Shown here: piece after piece, positions 12,764-25,878 of the stretch
Layout: the number at the start of each line of letters is the position of its first letter
How positions within the stretch are numbered: position 1 is the first letter of the stretch
Assembly (NCBI GenBank): GCA_021464525.1
Contig: JADRCO010000111.1
Location: 1-53,232, forward strand
Direction: 5' to 3'
Source of the DNA: Rhizophagus sp. LPA8_4_AMF
Lineage: Eukaryota; Glomeromycota; Glomeromycetes; Glomerales; Glomeraceae
Length of the DNA stretch: 53,232 nt
Program-made: the position numbers and the translations under genes
The notes under the pieces: model-generated
What the model was told of the DNA's origin: nothing
What the model saw: only the letters and a program-made list of their open reading frames with translations
The model's database searches: none

Positions 12764-13053
12764 ATTATTTATTTTCTACTATAATATTTAAGATATATCG
12801 AATTAGAATTATTTAAGTTTGAATTATAATCAACGAAAAAAAAAAGTTTAGATCGATTAATTCAATGATGGATCAAAAATAACCCAATAAATAAGTCGAT
12901 TTATTACCTGATGATATTATTAATGACTAGTTTAAAAAAATGAAACGTGTATCAATGACTTTATATTCTATCATTAAAAAGAAGTGAAAGGAATTAATAT
13001 ATGATAAATAATGATTCATAATGTTATTTAAATGAATATATTTTTAACTTACC
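12764..13053 (-). other. Possible spliced 5' leader of the bZIP gene
   Basis: On the minus strand a strong donor (AAAAG then gtaagt, exon end 13053) can join an acceptor ending at 12927. A 19-nt exon (12926-12908) then ends in ATCAG before gtaat, and an acceptor at 12779 precedes the ATG. The order and spacing suit two small 5' UTR introns. No coding frame supports them, so this is only a splice-site reading. Confidence 0.3.
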
Positions 13054-16000
13054 TTTTAGAAATCAAATAAAATGTACGCATATAAAAAATATTTCTTCAA
13101 CCCTTTCACTTTAGACAAAATACTAATTTTTTCAGAAAAAAAAGTTATTATACAATAGATAAAGTTAAAAAAAAAAAATAACTTCAAATTATAAAAACAA
13201 TGAAATTTGTAAAATTTTAACAATTCAATAGATTAAAAAGAGTGTTTCGTACCTATTAAGAAGGGTTCACTTGTAAATGAAACCTTTAAATATGTTAAGG
13301 CTCAAGTAACTTAAATGGTTTGTAAAAATATAAACGCTTTATAAATAAAAAATTTTCGAAATTAGAATTCAGTCTAAAATTTAGATTTTCTTTCTGTTAG
13401 CGAAAAAAACGATAAAAAATGCTTAGAAATTAGGAAGTTGGTGAGAGCTTTTTTTTTTTTTACTCCTACATAAAAAAAAAAAGGTCACAGATTCCGCATG
13501 CTACAAAAACTTGCACAAATCGGCACCCCAAATTAAAAGTGGGAGATAATATACATGTACAATAGATAGCAATCGTAAAGTAACACACAGCCGCTATTCT
13601 ATAAATTATACCATATTTGAATGTGGATACTCACTAAAATTTCTAAAGTAAGAACGATTTTTTCCTCGACCTATTTTACACCTATTTACGCAGCTCCAAA
13701 ATTTTCAGGATAGTTGAAATTGTGAATGACAAAAAAAAAAAAGGAAAATTATAAATTATCGTGGAGACAGTTAGCTAGGTGAATTATATTTGATCTAATA
13801 TTTAAGAATGAAAATATTTCAGGTAGAATATAAGAGAATACTATAACATGTAGCATTTGTTTTATGCTTTACTTTCATGTACATAAATAAATAAAATAAA
13901 TAAATAGAATAAATAAATTAGGCATCATTATATCATATGTTTCACAATATAAAATATTATAATAAGATATCTATATTGATGTACATGATATAATAAAAAT
14001 TATTACAAATTTAGCCATGCGGAAATTTATATTCAGTATGATGACTTAATTTTTACGTCATAATTTCCTATTTGTACTTGAGTTTCCCTCTTTAAATTGA
14101 TTACTCCCGCCTGTCAAAAATACCTAATTTGTTTTAGAAATATAAAATTTTATTTTTTTTTTTAATAAATACTATGACATATCTTTTGCATTTTTGTTCA
14201 ATCAACATAAACAAAATTTATAATAATTCTGCGCCATACGATTTACAATAGTGTTTAAAGTTATGATTAAAATAGATTTTTGTAAACAATTCTGTTCGTT
14301 TAACCCACACTACATTTGCTAATATGCGTGATAATTTCATACATTTGTTTAAAGATAAACAAATTTATGCTTATCCACGAAGATTTATTTACTTTGTAGA
14401 TTTCTTTTTTTTTTTAATCATTCTGCGTTAAAAAATCGGTACCCCATTAATTTATTGGTATTAAAAGATTTTCTCTTGTACGATAAAAATTACCTGATTT
14501 TCACTTGTACAAATTCAGATTGCACACATTAAATTATAAATATTATTATTCTTATTAGGTATTTTACGTTTAATAACAAAACGTAATTTGCATCAAACAA
14601 AAATGAGCAGGTTGAACAATGTGATTTTCGTTTTTAGGTCAATCATCAAATTTCTTTAATTATATATTATAAACTCCATGTAAAAAATGTGTAACCAGGC
14701 ATGTTTCTTTGGTATGTTTCTTTGATATGTAATTCTTTTAATTGAGTAGATATTATTAGGTAAACTATTATACCTATAATTAGAAATCACATAACAGGTG
14801 CTTATGCGAATATCAATGAACTCTACGATCAGTCTACAACTCTAATTAATTGAAATGCATGTTTCTGGAAGAGAAAATCTTTATCAAAAAAAAGATTGAG
14901 GTTTATGTAATAGGATCATGTTATTTACACGGAAAGATCACACGTATTCCAAAAGAAATATCTTAATTAACTTACTTTTTTCTTTTCCATATTGTTTATG
15001 TTCCTGTTATCATCAATTATTAACATCAACCTTGCACACAATTTATGTTTCGATTGAGATTAAATCAAATTCTTATAGATAGTTCCCAAACTGGATGAAA
15101 TATTATTTGTCAAACATATTATAATATTAATGTTGATGTAAATGAGCTGTTATAATTCAATTTACTTAGCGAGTTCTTAAAGCTCGCACCTGCTTGTGAG
15201 TTGACTGTTTGGCTTGCAACTTTCTGATGACCGGGTTCCTTAGACACTTCCTAAGACTACAGCCCGGGATGACTAAGATTGAGTTAATTTAATTGGCATT
15301 TACTTGTGCAAAAGCTGCCTACACGAAATGTATATTTCCGGATGGAATGTTGTGGTTTTAGATTAATTATGCGTTACTTTAGGCATTAATGTTCTTGAAA
15401 GTTTACAATGACTTTCAATGGAATTGAACTTTCCAATTCCAATTCCCTCCAATATACCAATAGTTTCAAAACATATTACTGTATATGTGTATCCATGTGA
15501 TACAATAATTTTTATTGAAATTAGAAGGATTTGGAAGTCCACATCTATTACGTAACAAAATCGTGTAGTTTTGCACTAAAAAAAAAAGATCCAATTTTAA
15601 ATAAATTATAGTTCATAAAAATTGTCTCAAAATGAATCAAATGGTAGTAAATTTAATATATATAGTATTGATATTTATTCTTTTGTATTTTGATAATTAT
15701 CTTGGATGAAACGGATAGGTATGACAGGAACAGTCCAGAACGTCGAAGATTCTGTTGGACATTGTCCTACCTTAAATCAATGATATAAAGTCAAATTTCA
15801 AATTAAAATGGTGGTACTTATAATCCTGAAATTGTTGAAAGAGATTTAGATTTAGGCCAAATAAATAAAATATTTGTTTCTCATGAGATAAATAAGATTC
15901 AGCCATAAATGCAATAAATTAAAATGATTGGTTTGCAATAATTTTTTTTCACCGACCAACCTTTTTTATAATTCTCAAAAAACAAATAATTTAACAAATA

Positions 16001-16354
16001 AAAAAAAAAAATTTATTATTTTTTCGCTTCCCGGTCATGAAAAACGAATGACTATTTATCTGTCCTTAGGATAAAAACTTTCATTTATATGTAGCTTGTG
16101 AAAATCTCGAAATTCTGCGCCAATCTGTACAGAATCTATCGAAATTGATTAATGCAAAGTTTATTTAAAAGCTTTGATCTTTAGCTTTAAGTATATAAAT
16201 AATTTTTGTTTTAAGCTTCATTTATCGAGCTTAACAAACTATAATATATATATCGCTTGCTAATATGCGTAGTTTGTTGTTACTAGCTTCTTACCCGCAT
16301 TATTCCTAATAAAAACCATTTATTGTGATGATACTTCCTACATGCTTGCTGACT
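13054..16354. other. Long gene-free stretch upstream of the bZIP gene and downstream of TRM8
   Basis: About 3.3 kb without an ORF I can support. It is AT-rich throughout except for a more balanced island at about 15160-15360, described in the findings. It probably includes the distal promoter of the bZIP gene and the 3' UTR of TRM8. A TTACGTCA half-CRE occurs at 14053-14060. Confidence 0.4.
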
Positions 16355-17588
<1,234 letters not shown>

Positions 17589-17899
17589 TATCACATTTTA
17601 TAAGAAAGAGAAATTAACGAAATATTTTTAGCATTTTACGTGTCCTATAATGTCACATGATTTAATGCACCTCAACTCAGTTGGTGCATTAAATCCAACT
17701 GATCAGCTGGCATGTGTTTTCAGATGAAAATTATCGTCCGTTTCTTTGGACAGTTTAAAAGCTGCGCCACGCATTATGTTAGGAGGTGGCACAAAAACAT
17801 TAAGAACCAAACTAGTTTTGTATAGTCACAACGTTCCCGACGAACAGTCTTGCTCTTAAAACTTCATAAACTTTGACTCTCTTTGGTATCACTAGAAGA
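17589..17899. promoter_or_regulatory. Bidirectional promoter region, TRM8 / dynactin p50
   Basis: 311 bp separate the two divergent start codons. It is less AT-rich than most gaps here. An imperfect inverted repeat around CTCAACTCAGTTGG (about 17673-17690) is visible; its meaning is unknown. Confidence 0.4.
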
Positions 17900-19909
17900 A
17901 TGTCGAGCAAATACAGTGCGCTTCCTGATATTGTAAGTTATTCTTTCATAATACTTTTATCGATTAGCTATTGTACGAATTCTTCCAAAAAAAATAGTTA
18001 TTTTTACTCAACTAGCAAATACTTACTTAACAGGACACTCAACAAGATGTTTACGAGACACCCGATTCCCCTGATGAAGCCGAAGTCTCCGACGATGGAG
18101 TGAGTTAAAATGTTCTTATATTTGAACTTTCAGTCTTTAAATTTCTGCTTTTTCATTAATAATTACTTCGTTAATTAGTTTTTAAACGTGGAAGAGCCTA
18201 ATGATGATATTGTTCGGGACAAAATCTCACTCAACGAAGCCACGGATAAGTTTAAGAGTAATGATGCTAATGATGATGATTCTGGTATGACTGATTGTTA
18301 TGATTTGCTGCTTTCAAATTTTCGAAAATTTTTTTATTAATCAAATTGAATCATATTGACCATTTAGAGCTTAATCGAGTCACTCGCCATAAGAAACAGA
18401 TATACAAAAAATTTGTCAATCAGGCATTTTTAGACACGACTGAATATGAGATTGTTCCGAGAGATCCTACATTGCAGGAAACTCCAGTACAAAAACTGAG
18501 AAGGTTGATGTTCGAAGTACAAGAGCTTGGAGAGGAAATTGAGAAAAAGAAGGTAATTTTGTAATAATATTTTATAGTATTTAATTGGAGTTTGCATGAT
18601 GACAAATATAATTAATTATCTAGGACGACGCAGAATCACCTCAAATTCCTCAGAATATATTATCATCACATATAACAAGCTTAAATAACGAACTCTCACG
18701 CATTAGCCAATCCTTGGATGGTGATTCAGATGACAAAGATGGCACAATAATAAAACAAGCTGAATTAGGCAAGAAATTAATCCATCAATTGCAAACATTT
18801 AAAAATATGGGAATGCCCAAGGAGAATGGAATCTCATCGGGAGAAAAGGTCAATGGTGAGGCAACAAACGGGACTGTAGATGAGAGCGCTAAAAACGTGA
18901 GCGATATTTTTGAACATTTTTGAATTATAATTCTTTTTTTTTCATTCCTTTTTCATTTCAATATTTAATATTGTTTTAATATAGATGGTTACATATGAAT
19001 TGTATTACTCGCCTGAAGCTACTAAACTTCACACTTTAGCTAAGACTAATGAACTTGATGAACGTATTGCTGCCTTAGAAAAACTTGTTGGTACAGCTCA
19101 TGGTCAAAATTTTGAGGATCTTGTAAGTATTCTCCAAAATTTTAAAATTTTATAGATCGAATATAAATAAATAATTTTATTTAACTTTTTATAATCACAT
19201 TCAAATAATTAACATGCAATAATATAGTCAATTTCGATAACGAATACCAACCTTATTGCCGCTATGGATAAGCTCGATCAACAAATGCAAATTTTGGCAC
19301 AGCCACGTCATTTGGAATCAGTTTCCCGAAAGGCTAAAACCTTGGTTGGAGAATTGGAAAAAGTGAACGAGTTAAAAAATAAAGAGTTATCAAACGGCGG
19401 TATCATTACCTTTGAGACAGAGGAAAAGGTATTTCAATTTGTCATTATGATAATTTGCATGTTTAATTTAGTTTGAAAAGTAAAATTCACAATTTCTTGA
19501 ACATTTTATGTAAAATAAATAGATCAATTATCTTTTCGCTCTTTTGGATAAATTAGACCCTTTAATGTCCATTGCACCTGCCTTAGTTAATCGTCTTAAA
19601 TCTTTACAACAGTTGCACCAAGAAGCTACTGTGTTTAGTGAAACTATTAATATGTTATCCGATGAACAGAGTAAGATTAGGGAAGAATTGAAGAGTTTGG
19701 ATGATGTTAGCGAAAAAGTAAGTGTTTATAATTATTAAATAAATATAAGTTATAGTGTAATATACTCATCATATCATTTTTAAAAAATTTAGCTTGAGAA
19801 ATCCTTTGAGATTAATGATGCAACAGTGAAAAAGAATATTGAAAATATGGATACACGTATTGCTGATCTTGCACAACGCTTAGATAAATTGATGGGAAAT
19901 CGTAAATAA
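17900..19909 (+). CDS. DCTN2: Dynactin subunit 2 (p50 dynamitin)
   Basis: Nine exons: 17900-17932, 18034-18099, 18179-18284, 18368-18552, 18624-18896, 18985-19122, 19228-19428, 19523-19717, 19793-19909; 437 aa, in frame. The start SKYSALPDI and then DVYETPDSPD is the conserved dynamitin N-terminus (KYADLPGI / DVYETPD in animals). The rest is acidic and helical with several coiled-coil stretches, such as LRRLMFEVQELGEEIEKKK and the segment ending in DLAQRLDKLMG. Dynamitin builds the shoulder of dynactin, the cofactor of cytoplasmic dynein for nuclear and vesicle transport along microtubules in hyphae. An upstream in-frame ATG at 17873 would add nine residues; I chose 17900 because the conserved sequence starts there. 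Confidence 0.93.
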
Positions 19910-21424
19910 TTTTATTCTGTAAGAATTAGTAGATTTTTTTTTTTTAAAACCAGTGTGAATATGGTTTAAATGGTAAGTAATAGTTAATAATTATATATAT
20001 CTTCGGGACATATTAATTATTTGAGCAGTGCTCAGCAATTGCATTATCACCTTGGACTAAATCATTATTAGTTGATTGTATTCGTTATTCTTATATATAT
20101 ACATATATATTTTTTGTGCAAATATAAATCATAATATTCAGTTTACTTATCGATCAATTCAGCAATATATGATGACAATTTATATAGAAAGATTGAAAGA
20201 AAGAACTTTGAATTTGTTAAACTTCTGAAAAGTTATTTAAGGAATAGTTTAAGCATTTATTTATTTTTTCTGTAAATCTAAATTGATTATTTTTTTTTAT
20301 TTTATATATATATATATATATAAAAAAGATCTTATTTATTTTAAATTATATTTACATATTAACATAAAAGTATTTTATAACAAAATTTTATAATGCATAT
20401 ACGAAATTTAATAAAATGAATAAAGTAATAAATTAATAAATTTATTATATAATTTTATTTAATAGTAATAAAAATACCTTTAAAAGAAATTTTTTTATAA
20501 CGAATTGTAAATTTAAAATTAAAAAGCTATAACGAATTTTTTTAATTATAAATTCTGCTATAAGAAGGATATTTTAATTAATTAGTACTGAAAATAACGA
20601 AATTAGAATACAAATACATACAATAAAATTCAGGGTGAACTGTAAATCAATAATTTATTACTATTTTAAATGTGAGCAAATTCAAATAATAGTAAATTCA
20701 TTTTATTTTATAATTAAATAAAATTTTTTTAAAAAAAGATAATTTATTTACTAAATCTATTATTATTTTATTAAAAAAAAAAATGGATTTAATAAATTAA
20801 ATTAGTGTTTTCTATTTAACATAGGAATATTTTTATATATCAACTTAAGAAGTTAGTAATAAATGTTATAAATTCAATATAATTGATTAATTATGATAAC
20901 AGATTAAGCGGATAAAATGAAAAGTCCAATTGGGCTAGTAGAAATAATCTATTACGAATAATATCTGTTATCAACCGTAAATTTTACAAAAAAAAAAAAA
21001 AAATTCATATTGTTATTTATTAATTGCTTATTGGCTTAATTAACGGTAATTTAATTTAATTATTGTTTCTTATTTATATAAAAATCATAAAAATTGTACG
21101 AATAATGTAACCATCGCTGTATTATTTTATTTGCAACTTGTTAATAAATTGAATATTTAACGATATTTACACGTAGACATTAATTAATTATCGAAGAGAT
21201 TATACGATTCTTACAAAGTTTACGTACGAAAATTCAATTTTTTGAAATAAAATTCATCATATGCCGATAATGGATAAAGCACAAAACGAGTAGTTAAATT
21301 TATTGATTCTATTTTACAAAATTTCGTTTTTTACAAAAAAAATGTTTGTGTTTGTAAATGTTTGTGTTTGTGATATAATGTTCGAAAAGTAATATACGTT
21401 TAATATTTTATCTGTTATAGTTCG
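19910..21424. other. AT-rich intergenic stretch
   Basis: Only A/T-rich sequence with (TA)n and homopolymer runs, probably including the 3' UTRs of dynactin p50 and of the Q/N-rich ORF. No gene seen. Confidence 0.5.
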
Positions 21425-21955
21425 TCATATAAACCCGCTGATTATGTCTCCCCCAATACTTGAAAGATATTGTGGTGTTTTTTGAAAGATTGTATTAAAA
21501 TCCTGCCCCTCAATTAAATTTGGAAGGTCATGTATTATACTATGTTGAATTTGTTGTGAGGGAGGGGGAGATGGAGGTTGTTGAATTCGATTCTGATTTT
21601 GATTTTGCCAAATTTGTAGATTTTGATTTTGATTCTGCCGAATTTGTCGGTTTTGATTTTGATTCTGATTTCGATTTTGCCGAATTTGTCGGTTTTGATT
21701 TTGATTCTGATTTTGATTCTGCCGAATTTGTAGATTTTGATTTTGATTCTGCTGAATTTGTCGATTTTGATTTTGAATCCGCCGATTTTGTCGATTTTGT
21801 TGTCGATTTTGTCGAATTCGATGCAAGTTTCGATTTGGATCTTGTATGTGACGCTGAATTCTCCTACGACTTAATAATCCTGGTATAACGCGCATGGTAA
21901 CATTTGTACCAAGTACACCATTGCTTTCAGCGTTTCTTTCGTTTCTTGCTTGCAT
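21425..21955 (-). CDS. Small Gln/Asn/Arg-rich repeat protein with conserved C-terminal motif
   Basis: Single-exon ORF of 176 aa, function unknown. An ordinary N-terminal 45 residues (MQARNERNAES...) is followed by about 85 residues of repeats built from R-Q-N-Q-N and Q-N-R-Q-I units, a prion-like composition. A short proline patch (PPSPPPSQQ) precedes the C-terminal 35 residues, which contain NLIEGQDFNTIFQKT. The same core, NLIDAQDYDKIFHKS, ends the proline-rich ORF at 40800-41006, which is the best argument that this one is real. The repeat units are multiples of three bases, so the opposite strand is also open over much of the gene; I prefer the minus strand because of the shared tail. Codon use gives no help in such low-complexity sequence. 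Confidence 0.55.
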   Translation of the reverse strand: MQARNERNAESNGVLGTNVTMRVIPGLLSRRRIQRHIQDPNRNLHRIRQNRQQNRQNRRIQNQNRQIQQNQNQNLQIRQNQNQNQNQNRQIRQNRNQNQNQNRQIRQNQNQNLQIWQNQNQNRIQQPPSPPPSQQIQHSIIHDLPNLIEGQDFNTIFQKTPQYLSSIGGDIISGFI

Positions 21956-24900
21956 GTTTAATAGTTTATTGAAAGATTTTTTTTTAAAAAAAAAATTTTT
22001 TAATTTTTTTTTTTTGTATTTTGATTTTTGTTATTTGATTCTGAAAGAATCTGGCTCTTTTTTATAACGATTTTTTTTTTGTAGATTTTTTTTTTTTTTG
22101 ATTCTGGAAGTAATCTGTAAGTCATTTTTATAATGTTTTTTTAATTTAGATTTGAAGAAAAAGATTTTACTTGAAGATCCTATTTTAATATAATATACTC
22201 TGATAATTTTGTTTCCGAACATCATATTTAATAAATCCGTATATAAAAAAAATAAATTAAAATTTAAAGTAATAGAGTAACAAAAAGGTTAAAATAGTTT
22301 AATATAATTATTAGTGTAAAAATTATAAAATATAAAATAAACTAACCAAATAAAGTAATTACTACAAAGTGATTTTCTTAATAATACAATTTATATTATC
22401 TATTGAATTTTACAATACTATTCTTTACTGTAAAATATATATTTAACTTTATTTTAACAATATATTTAATTGAAGTGGTAATTGAAATAATTGAAATAAT
22501 TGAAATAATTGAGTACCTAATTAAACGACTATAAAATATTTACTTTATTTATTTATATTTATTTATATTATATATATACATATAAACATAAATATGTATT
22601 TATATATATATATATTATATATATATTTTTTAAAAAAAAGAACGAAACAAAAAAAAAAAAAAATATTTTTTTATTTTTTTTTTTGTTTTTTTTTTCAAAA
22701 ATTTAAAAATTTCTTGGGCAGGAAAGACAGGATTTAAATAGTCTGTTCTTTTCGTTTGGACTTTTATATATTACTAAACATTATTTCTCATATCACTTTC
22801 AATCAATTTATTCTTGGAATATCATTTATTATTATGACAATGTGTGACAATATAAATCATTACTTTAAAGTTTCCTTTGAAAATCCCAAACGAAGTATAA
22901 AGTTTTTTTTTTTTTTTTAATATAAATTATATACATATTTTTTTTTTTTTAAAAAAAAAAAAAAACCTAAATCCTCGTTCTCTTTCTTTTATATATATAT
23001 ATAAATTTTTTTTTTTTTTTAAAAAAAAACATCTCATATATTAAAGATGAATGTTTTAATGTTATTCAAGAAGAATTTGTTTCGTTTGACTTGAATTACA
23101 AATAAATCATGGGATTAATAGTAGACTTTCATATGATTCTAGTACCAATTTGGTATTTCTTTAATATGCTGGTTTTACTCCATTTATCTATTTTCATTTC
23201 AAATAAGAATCTCACAAATTACAATATAAAACTTATTTGTTTTACATGACATATTGTTCTTACGATTTTATATTAATTTTTTTATTAGCAATGTTTTGTG
23301 AATGGAAACATATTGATGAAATGTACTTACTAATAATAATTTTTTTTTTTTATAAATTGACCTTTTTTAATTAATGTCCGCTAATTTTGATTGGTTCTCA
23401 TTTTATGGGGCTTTTATACAATTATTGTTTTATGCTAATTATCTGCTTTTACAATAAAAACACGTGTTTTGTCATGTTATCTTAATTCAGAGCTTCTTAA
23501 TTTAGATAATCCATTGATAATCCAGATCTTTACAAGATTCTTTTAGTTTTTGGGTCTTTAGAACGGTTTGAATTTCTAAGACAGTTTTTCTTTTTTTTTT
23601 TTTTTATTCCATAACTGTATTGTAATATATTATTTAATTTAATAAATTTGATATATACTATACAATCATTTAAAAAAAACACGGTTTTTACCTAACGCAT
23701 TAAAAATGCAAGCTTATCTGCATGTCATCATCTTATATAAAAGTTTTCATTATCATTAACAACTTTCATTACTTTTTACAAAACTGATGAATTTTTAACA
23801 TGCATAAAATGATAATACGAGTATAATATATTATTATATAATTATATTATTTAATTTGTTAAATATTACCGTAGTTTAACAGTTAATATTAATTAATTTA
23901 TTTAATAATTTATGGTTTTATTTAAATATTTAATTAAAAACTATTTGACAAATTACAAATAATGTATTTTTATATATTATGATAAATAATATTAAAATAC
24001 AATTACAAAATTATCAAGATTATTTTGGTTTTATTTGATTATTATTATTATTATACAACTGGTTTAACCTAAGTATACTTTTAAAATATAAATATAAAAA
24101 TAGATTTGTAATTATATAATATACACTATATATTTTTAATTTTATAATTTCAATTCAAATTCGATTATAAATAATTTATAAAATATTTAAAACCAAATAT
24201 ATTAATAATAAAAATAATAAAATAATAGATAAATATTACAAATACTACAATTACAATATGAATAAAAATTAATACATATTTAATTTATAATAATATTTTA
24301 ATCTTTTTTTGAATAAATTTTTGATTCTTTTAATATTTACTTTTAATATTATTTAGTAAAAAATAAAAAAAAGCTTATTTTATTAGTTAGTAGTAAAAGT
24401 AGAATAATTTATAAATATTATTATATAATAATATTATATCAGATATTACTAATTATATTTTAAATAATTTAATTTTAAAAAAAATCTGATACTTCATACT
24501 TATATAATAAAATATAGTAAATATATTTTAGTCATAAAAATATAACCTATTTTCCTTATAGAAATTGCTTTTGGAAACTAATAATAATTAGAATAATATG
24601 TTTCTAATACTAAGAAGAGTTTATACTTATAGAAAGTTTATATTAATGTAATCATAATTCTATCAATTTTTATTAGATTTATTCATCCATACTTTAGATA
24701 GTCTAATAAATAATTTTTTTTTTTTGATAATCATGTTTTTAAACTAGATTTCAGGCTAAAAGAAACTATTTTACTTTCTGAATGTGCAAACGTAATAAAC
24801 TAAATTGTTTCTGCATGCTTATGCAATGCCGACACAAAAAAATTAATTATTTACTGATTAAGTTAGACTGCTGATTACATATGTGCGACCATTGTTTAAT

Positions 24901-25878
24901 TATCAGGTAATACTTTCCTTTAAAAATTGAAATGCATATTTGTATAACATCGACCAGTATATTCAGTATAAAATATATATCCACAAATCGTGTAGCCAAT
25001 AAGCCAAGTATCAAATGACCAAATCGATCGGTAATTAAATTATGTATATTATGTATGGTAAGGTGAACCCATTGATTAGTAACTAGGATTGATGCAGTTG
25101 TTGTGATAGTGGTGATAATGAGATGGATTCTCAGCCGTCAAACCAAATTTATCAACAATCGGGTAGAATTAGACAGTACTTTGTGCAGTCGATTGTGACA
25201 GTACAATTGTGCAGTCGAACTGAATTGATCGGTACCAGAAGGTATGGACTAAATTTGTTTGAATTTTATTTGTCAAATTGATCATTATTTTACATAAAAG
25301 GAGCGGTTTGTCATTATGATATATAGAATTTGTGAGAAAATTGAGATAAGTTTATACCCTTGTTAGCCCACGCGAGTGCGAAATGGTTTGGGAAATCATG
25401 TGGTTATTGGTTGACGATATGTCAGATAAATAGCTGGTTAAATTTTTCTTTTAGTTTACTAGCTTGTTCAACTTGTCTTCTGGTATTTTTTTCTATAAAA
25501 ATGGAATTATTGAGCACAATAATAATGTAGAAGCACTTATATTTCTTTTATTTGAATTTATAATGAAAAAGAAAAGAAAATAAATAAATTATAGATGCTA
25601 CAAAACGTGTATTAACGTGAAAACGGTTTCTAACAGGATATTGGAAAAATTTTGTCGTATTCGTGTAATAGTTATTTAAAGACGGAGTGGTTTATCGCAT
25701 TCTGTAGATGCTGTGATTGAGTTATTTGTCTTACCTTCCTTTCATATTGAGTGATAGAGATTTCCTCAGAACATGCGTAGAATTTTCTTTAAAATTATAC
25801 TTTTTTTGTTCTTATTAAATTATTAAATTTTTATAATTTAAATATTAATACAATATTAATTGGCAGATAATAAATAAT
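21956..25878. other. 3.9-kb gene-free, extremely AT-rich stretch
   Basis: No supported gene. Contents: a 9-bp tandem repeat (unit ttgaaataa, 22480-22512), (TA)n around 22580-22630, and T-run/A-run fold-backs at about 22904-22966 and 22982-23030. A less AT-rich block at about 24900-25450 contains two copies of GTGCAGTCGA and no open frame. The right end is the 3' side of PEX5. Confidence 0.45.

Noticed and set aside
21098-25870. Possible CRISPR-like or array structure in the AT-rich gap
   Set aside because: Only simple 9-bp and TA repeats without spacers; eukaryotic context.
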